A DNA stretch of 9,446 bases, taken from the NCBI RefSeq assembly GCF_001270495.1, contig NZ_LGUR01000030.1:1-9446 (forward strand), read 5' to 3'. The notes beneath the pieces were generated by a model that was given only the letters and a program-made list of their open reading frames with translations, was not told the origin of the DNA and did no database searches. Position numbers and translations under genes: made by a program. Origin of the DNA: Streptomyces viridochromogenes (GTDB lineage Bacteria > Actinomycetota > Actinomycetes > Streptomycetales > Streptomycetaceae). Shown piece by piece: positions 5,317-9,446 of this stretch. Positions within the stretch are counted from its first letter, which is position 1. Each line of letters opens with the position of its first letter.

Positions 5317-7872
5317 CTACTTGCGCATGACCTCGGGCTCGTGGCGGCGCAGGAAGCGGGCCACGAAGAGGCCGCAGATCACGCCGAGGACGACCAGGGC
5401 GACCATGTCCATGCTCCAGGCGCCGACCGTGTGCTCCCACAGCGGGTCGTTGCTGTCGCCCTTGGCGGGCGGACTGATCTGGTTGAAGTCGAGCGTGGCA
5501 CCCGCGGCGGCCACCGCCCAGCGCGACGGCATCAGGTACGAGAGCTCGTTGACGCCGATGGAGCCGGCCAGGGGGAACAGGCAGCCGGTGAAGACGACCT
5601 GGACGATCGCGAACATGACCAGCAGCGGCATGGTCTTCTCGGCGGTCTTCACCAGGGCGGAGATGATCAGGCCGAACATCATCGCGGTGAAGCCCAGCGC
5701 CATGATCGGAATGCACAGCTCCAGCAGGATCTGGCTGCCGAGGATCAGGCCCTCGTCCGGGATGGTGCGGCTGGAGAAGCCGATGACACCGACCATCAGG
5801 CCCTGCAGCACGGTGATCAGCCCGAGCACGAACACCTTGGACATCAGATACGCGGACCGGGACAGGCCGGTCGCGCGCTCCCGCTCGTAGATGACCCGTT
5901 CCTTGATCAGCTCACGGACGGAGTTGGCTGCGCCGGCGAAGCAGGCGCCCACCGCGAGGATCAGCAGGACGGTGAGGGCGGTGCCGTTGGCGACCGGCTT
6001 GCCGGTGTTCGGGTTGATCTCCGTGTTGACCAGGAGGTCCTTGCCGGAGTCGATGAGCAGGCTCACCGAGCCGAGGACGAGCGGCAGGATCACCGTCAGG
6101 GCCAGGAAGCCCTTGTCGGAGGCGATGACCGAGACATAGCGGCGCACCAGGGTCAGGAACTGCGACATCCAGCCCTGCGGCTTGGGCGGCTTCATCGCCT
6201 GCATCGGAGGCATCTGTACGGACTGCGGGGCAATCGCGTCGATGTCCGCGGCGTACATCTGGTAGTGCTGCGAGCCCTTCCAGCGTCCGGCCCAGTCGTA
6301 GTCCCGGTAGTTCTCGAAGGCGGAGAAGACGTCGGCCCAGGTGTCGTAGCCGAAGAAGTTCAGGGCCTCCTCCGGCGGACCGAAGTAGGCGACCGCGCCG
6401 CCCGGTGCCATCACCAGGAGCTTGTCGCACAGCGCCAGCTCGGCCACGGAGTGGGTGACGACGAGGACCGTACGGCCGTCGTCGGCGAGGCCGCGCAGCA
6501 GCTGCATGACGTCGCGGTCCATGCCCGGGTCGAGGCCGGAGGTCGGCTCGTCCAGGAAGATCAGCGACGGCTTGGTCAGCAGCTCCAGGGCCACCGAGAC
6601 GCGCTTGCGCTGGCCGCCGGAGAGGGAGGTGACCTTCTTCTCCTTGTGGATGTCCAGCTTCAGCTCGCGCAGCACCTCGTCGATACGGGCCTCGCGCTCG
6701 GCGCCGGTGGTGTCGGCGGGGAAGCGGAGCTTGGCCGCGTACTTGAGGGCCTTCTTGACGGTCAGCTCCTTGTGCAGGATGTCGTCCTGCGGGACCAGAC
6801 CGATGCGCTGGCGGAGCTCGGCGAACTGCTTGTAGAGGTTCCGGTTGTCGTAGAGGACGTCACCCTGGTTGGCGGGGCGGTAGCCGGTGAGCGCCTTGAG
6901 CAGGGTCGACTTGCCGGAACCGGACGGTCCGATGACCGCGATCAGCGACTTCTCCGGGACGCCGAAGGAGACGTCCTTGAGGATCTGCTTGCCGCCGTCG
7001 ACCGTGACGGTCAGGTGGCGGGCGGAGAAGGAGACCTCACCGGTGTCGACGAACTCCTCAAGACGGTCGCCGACGATCCGGAACGTGGAGTGGCCGACGC
7101 CGACGACGTCGGTCGGGCCGAGCAGCTGCGAGCCGCCCTTGGCGATCGGCTGACCGTTGACATAGGTGCCGTTGTGGGAGCCGAGGTCACGGATCTCCAT
7201 GCGGCCGTCGGGCGTCGAGTGGAACTCGGCGTGGTGCCGGGAGACCTGGAGGTCGGAGACGACCAGCTCGTTCTCCAGGGCACGGCCGATGCGCATGACA
7301 CGGCCGACGGCGAACTGGTGGAACGTGGTGGGGCTGCGGTCGCCGTAGACCGGCGGCGCCCCCGCGCCACCACCGGGTCCCGCCTGCTGCGGGATGTGCG
7401 CGGCGGCCTGCTGCGGCTGCTGCCAGCCGGCCTGCGGGGCCTGCTGCGGCTGGGCCTGCTGGTGCGGCGCCTGCTGAGCGGGGGCCTGCGGTGCCCAGCC
7501 GGGGTTCGCGCCCTGCGCGGCGTACGGCTGCTGCTGCGGCTGGGCCTGCGGCGAGGCGACGGCGCCCGCGCTGCCGGAGAGGTTCAGGCGGGGTCCGTCG
7601 GTCGCGTTGCCCAGGTGCACGGCCGCACCGGGGCCGATCTCCAGGTGATGGATCCGCTGCCCCTGCGCGAAGGTGCCGTTGGTGCTGCCGTGGTCCTCGA
7701 TGACCCAACTGCGGCCGCTCCAGCTGATCGTGGCGTGCCGCCAGGACACTCTGGCGTCGTCGAGCACGATGTCACCCTGCGGATCGCGTCCGAGGGTGTA
7801 GGACCTGGACGCGTCGAGCGTCCAGGTCCGTCCATTCAATTCCAGTACGAGTTCCGGCACTCCATGCCCCAC
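5317..7872 (-). CDS. FHA-FHA-ABC transporter fusion (ATPase plus ABC-2/ABCG-type permease)
   Basis: This 851-residue protein joins two phosphothreonine-binding FHA domains to a complete half-transporter, the architecture of mycobacterial Rv1747. FHA1 spans about 5-98, with GRD (28-30), WRH (44-46) and HGSTNGTF (61-68). A Gln/Pro/Ala-rich linker runs from about 105 to 175. FHA2 spans about 183-268, with IGR (195-197), SRHH (211-214) and GSHNGTYVNG (231-240). The ATPase has Walker A GPSGSGKST (315-323), Q-loop Q362, signature LSGGQ (417-421), Walker B LIFLDEP (437-443) and His474. The C-terminal half carries about six membrane segments (near 589-607, 632-650, 680-699, 711-735, 748-768, 823-842). 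All catalytic residues are intact. In Rv1747 the FHA domains bind sites phosphorylated by a Ser/Thr kinase and control export; a similar role here is inferred. The start is GTG 7872, preceded by GGGGGA seven bases upstream. The cargo is unknown. Confidence 0.93.
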   Translation of the reverse strand: MGHGVPELVLELNGRTWTLDASRSYTLGRDPQGDIVLDDARVSWRHATISWSGRSWVIEDHGSTNGTFAQGQRIHHLEIGPGAAVHLGNATDGPRLNLSGSAGAVASPQAQPQQQPYAAQGANPGWAPQAPAQQAPHQQAQPQQAPQAGWQQPQQAAAHIPQQAGPGGGAGAPPVYGDRSPTTFHQFAVGRVMRIGRALENELVVSDLQVSRHHAEFHSTPDGRMEIRDLGSHNGTYVNGQPIAKGGSQLLGPTDVVGVGHSTFRIVGDRLEEFVDTGEVSFSARHLTVTVDGGKQILKDVSFGVPEKSLIAVIGPSGSGKSTLLKALTGYRPANQGDVLYDNRNLYKQFAELRQRIGLVPQDDILHKELTVKKALKYAAKLRFPADTTGAEREARIDEVLRELKLDIHKEKKVTSLSGGQRKRVSVALELLTKPSLIFLDEPTSGLDPGMDRDVMQLLRGLADDGRTVLVVTHSVAELALCDKLLVMAPGGAVAYFGPPEEALNFFGYDTWADVFSAFENYRDYDWAGRWKGSQHYQMYAADIDAIAPQSVQMPPMQAMKPPKPQGWMSQFLTLVRRYVSVIASDKGFLALTVILPLVLGSVSLLIDSGKDLLVNTEINPNTGKPVANGTALTVLLILAVGACFAGAANSVRELIKERVIYERERATGLSRSAYLMSKVFVLGLITVLQGLMVGVIGFSSRTIPDEGLILGSQILLELCIPIMALGFTAMMFGLIISALVKTAEKTMPLLVMFAIVQVVFTGCLFPLAGSIGVNELSYLMPSRWAVAAAGATLDFNQISPPAKGDSNDPLWEHTVGAWSMDMVALVVLGVICGLFVARFLRRHEPEVMRK

Positions 7873-7905
7873 TGAGTAGTCCCCCGAGTTACCCCCAACA
7901 CAGGG

Positions 7906-7934
7906 AGTCTAGGGATGTCGAACATCGTCGGGAA
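7906..7934 (-). promoter_or_regulatory. Candidate promoter of the FHA-ABC gene
   Basis: On the minus strand TTCCCG (7929-7934) is followed after 17 bp by TAGACT (7906-7911). Transcription would start near 7899, giving a leader of about 27 nt. The -10 is good; the -35 is weak. Confidence 0.4.
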
Positions 7935-8008
7935 CTATTTCAGGCTCCGCCCCCTGACCGAAAGTCGGGCCTTGTGAGGAGCACGCGCACGCGCCTCGAC
8001 TGGTTCCG

Positions 8009-8037
8009 TTGACGGGGTTGAAATCAGTCCGGAGAGT
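8009..8037 (+). promoter_or_regulatory. Candidate promoter of the membrane-protein gene
   Basis: TTGACG (8009-8014), a standard streptomycete -35, is followed after 17 bp by GAGAGT (8032-8037), one base from the common TAGAGT. Transcription would start near 8044, about 15 bases ahead of the short leader ORF. It lies in the 230-bp divergent gap with the transporter gene, which otherwise holds no gene. Confidence 0.5.
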
Positions 8038-8058
8038 GGTAATCCACGCGAGGGGGAC

Positions 8059-8106
8059 ATGCGCGGCGAACAGTCGCCGCACCGCGGATCGGGGGGTCTG
8101 CCATGA
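8059..8106 (+). CDS. Short leader ORF (15 residues) overlapping the membrane-protein start
   Basis: ATG at 8059 follows GAGGGGG and opens the peptide MRGEQSPHRGSGGLP. Its TGA (8104-8106) overlaps the next gene's ATG (8103-8105) as ATGA. This arrangement favours translational coupling, in which ribosomes finishing the leader restart on the membrane protein. The peptide has no membrane or stalling motif I recognise. It may be spurious in GC-rich DNA, but the ribosome binding site and exact overlap make it worth recording. Confidence 0.35.
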   Translation: MRGEQSPHRGSGGLP

Positions 8107-9446
8107 GCGCGTCCACGAACGTCGAGACCGCGAGGCACGGCAAGCGGCTGCCGTGGGGGGACATCCTGTTGTCCGCGATCGCCTGCGTGAGCTGGGCGTT
8201 GATCGGAATGGCGGGCACGGCGGCACTCGGACTGCATCTGCTGGAGGCGGACACCACGAGTTCGCTTGGCCCGATGACCGCGGCGGTGGTGGCCCTTGGG
8301 GCGGGTGGTTCTGTCACGCCGTCCGGCGATGTGTCCGCTTTCGGGCTGACGGGCGCGGAGGCGGTCACCGCCATCGAGATCACGCCACTGGGAGTGAGCC
8401 TGGTCGGAGCGGTGCTGCTGTCGTGGTTCTTCTTACGGTCCTTACGGGGCGCGGGAGTTGTGATCGCGCCGGCCGAACTCCTCGCGCGCGGGGGCGCGGT
8501 GGTCACCCTGTTCGTGGCGACCCTGGGCGGACTGGCCTGGGCGGGGCACGACGTCATCACGATCGACGGGAGCTCGCTGGGGCTGGACGACCTGCCGGGG
8601 GGCGGCGGGGGCGGGCTGGAGATCCCCGGAGTGGGGGACATCGGCGGGCTGCTGCCCGACCAGATCGGCGACCTCATCGATGCGAAGGCGGCGGTCGGCT
8701 TCACGGTGGACATCGCGCCGACGCTGCTCGGCGGCCTGGGCTGGTCCGCCGGCATCCTGCTGATCGCCCTGCTGGCCTCACGCCGCACCCCGCTGCCGCG
8801 CGGCTGGGAAGCCGTGCACCGCGTCGTACGGCCCGCAGTGTCCGCCCTCGTCACGGTGCTGCTGGTGGCGGTCGCGGCCGGGCTCGCGGCGGCGGCCTAC
8901 GCGGCGATCGGCGACGCCCACCCCAAGCGGATCGCGGGCGCCGCCCTGCTCGGTGCCCCGAACGGCGTGTGGCTCGGCATCCCGATCGGCCTGCTCGTCC
9001 CGTTCGACGGCAAGGCGACAGGCGTGCTGGTGGGCCTGTTGCCGGACCCCCTGGACGACCTGCTGAACAGCGACGCCGACCAGTCCGTGACGCTGGGCAG
9101 GCTTGCGGAGCTGGACGGACGGGTGTGGCTGCTGGGGGTCGCGGCGGCGCTGATGATGCTGCTCGCAGGGGTGCTGACGGCGGTGCGGACGCCGGTGGAG
9201 GGCCCGGGTGGTCCCGGGGGCGTACGGGATCCGGGGGCCCTCCGTTTCGCCGGGCGGTGTGCGCTGCGGCTCGGGATCGCCACGGCGTTGACGCTGCCGT
9301 TGCTCGCCTGGCTGACGGAGCTGTCCGTGGACGCGTCGCTGTCTGTGCTGGGCTTCGACGCGTTCGGTGCGGGTGTGGAGCTGCGGGGGAACCTCGGTAT
9401 GGCGCTGGTTCTCGGGGCGGTGTGGGGCGAGGGGCAGATCACACAG
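8103..9446 (+). CDS. Polytopic membrane protein, streptophobe-like family (3' end beyond window)
   Basis: The open frame runs 448 codons from ATG 8103 to the window edge with no stop, so the gene is partial. The protein has a short polar N-terminus (1-18) followed by repeated hydrophobic segments near 20-47, 55-70, 95-113, 130-148, 205-225, 245-270, 277-300, 341-361, 386-405 and 428-440. Between them are Gly/Asp-rich extracytoplasmic-looking loops, such as a poly-Gly run at 166-171 and a LLPDQIGDLIDAK stretch (183-195). There are no catalytic motifs. The overall style matches the streptomycete 'streptophobe' family of large, functionally uncharacterised integral membrane proteins; that name is my recognition and not verified. 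GGGGGGT precedes the start. Divergent position next to the FHA transporter may indicate a shared envelope function, but this is speculative. Confidence 0.75.
   Translation, partial: MSASTNVETARHGKRLPWGDILLSAIACVSWALIGMAGTAALGLHLLEADTTSSLGPMTAAVVALGAGGSVTPSGDVSAFGLTGAEAVTAIEITPLGVSLVGAVLLSWFFLRSLRGAGVVIAPAELLARGGAVVTLFVATLGGLAWAGHDVITIDGSSLGLDDLPGGGGGGLEIPGVGDIGGLLPDQIGDLIDAKAAVGFTVDIAPTLLGGLGWSAGILLIALLASRRTPLPRGWEAVHRVVRPAVSALVTVLLVAVAAGLAAAAYAAIGDAHPKRIAGAALLGAPNGVWLGIPIGLLVPFDGKATGVLVGLLPDPLDDLLNSDADQSVTLGRLAELDGRVWLLGVAAALMMLLAGVLTAVRTPVEGPGGPGGVRDPGALRFAGRCALRLGIATALTLPLLAWLTELSVDASLSVLGFDAFGAGVELRGNLGMALVLGAVWGEGQITQ

Noticed and set aside
5284..7875. Plus-strand open frame of 863 codons over the transporter gene
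   Set aside because: It is the antisense shadow of the FHA-ABC gene, caused by high GC at third positions. Its composition is low-complexity and it has no domain.
1..9446. CRISPR array, phage, toxin-antitoxin, biosynthetic cluster or defence-system genes
   Set aside because: No spaced repeats, integrase, attachment site or matching domains were seen on either strand.

Overview
The window looks like chromosomal DNA of a Streptomyces or a close relative. It is very GC-rich with G/C-biased third codon positions, and it carries a streptomycete-type pre-16S leader, a Spo0M-family gene, a double-FHA ABC transporter and a streptophobe-like membrane protein. I see no plasmid, phage, insertion-sequence or CRISPR signal. 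All calls come from reading the sequence; no database was searched.

Layout. Positions 1-240 are the minus-strand promoter and leader of an rRNA operon whose 16S gene should lie off the left edge. Next come a complete 3-methyladenine DNA glycosylase (mpg, minus) and a divergent Spo0M-family sporulation-control gene (plus). The Spo0M gene breaks at about 1660-1673 and runs straight into the antisense strand of a GAF-domain sensor-kinase gene (minus), which is cut at the same point. Both genes have lost their 3' parts, and each frame now continues through the antisense strand of the other. This indicates a deletion, or an assembly join, between two convergent genes, marked by a 7-bp tandem repeat.

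To the right, a short-chain dehydrogenase and a divergent QueA-family protein overlap at stop/start and form a translationally coupled pair closed by a strong hairpin. A secreted lytic-transglycosylase-like protein follows. Its 5' leader can fold into a branched structure whose closing stem competes with a helix that would mask the ribosome binding site; this is the best candidate here for an undescribed regulatory element. A long perfect hairpin separates it from the convergent FHA-FHA-ABC-permease gene (minus). The last gene is a polytopic membrane protein (plus), preceded by a promoter and a 15-codon leader ORF with an ATGA overlap; it runs off the right edge.

The genes are mostly independent units: DNA repair, sporulation control, RNA or redox metabolism, cell-wall turnover, and a membrane transporter probably controlled by Ser/Thr kinase signalling. 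The two main points for follow-up are the double truncation at 1660-1673 and the structured leader at 4353-4450.
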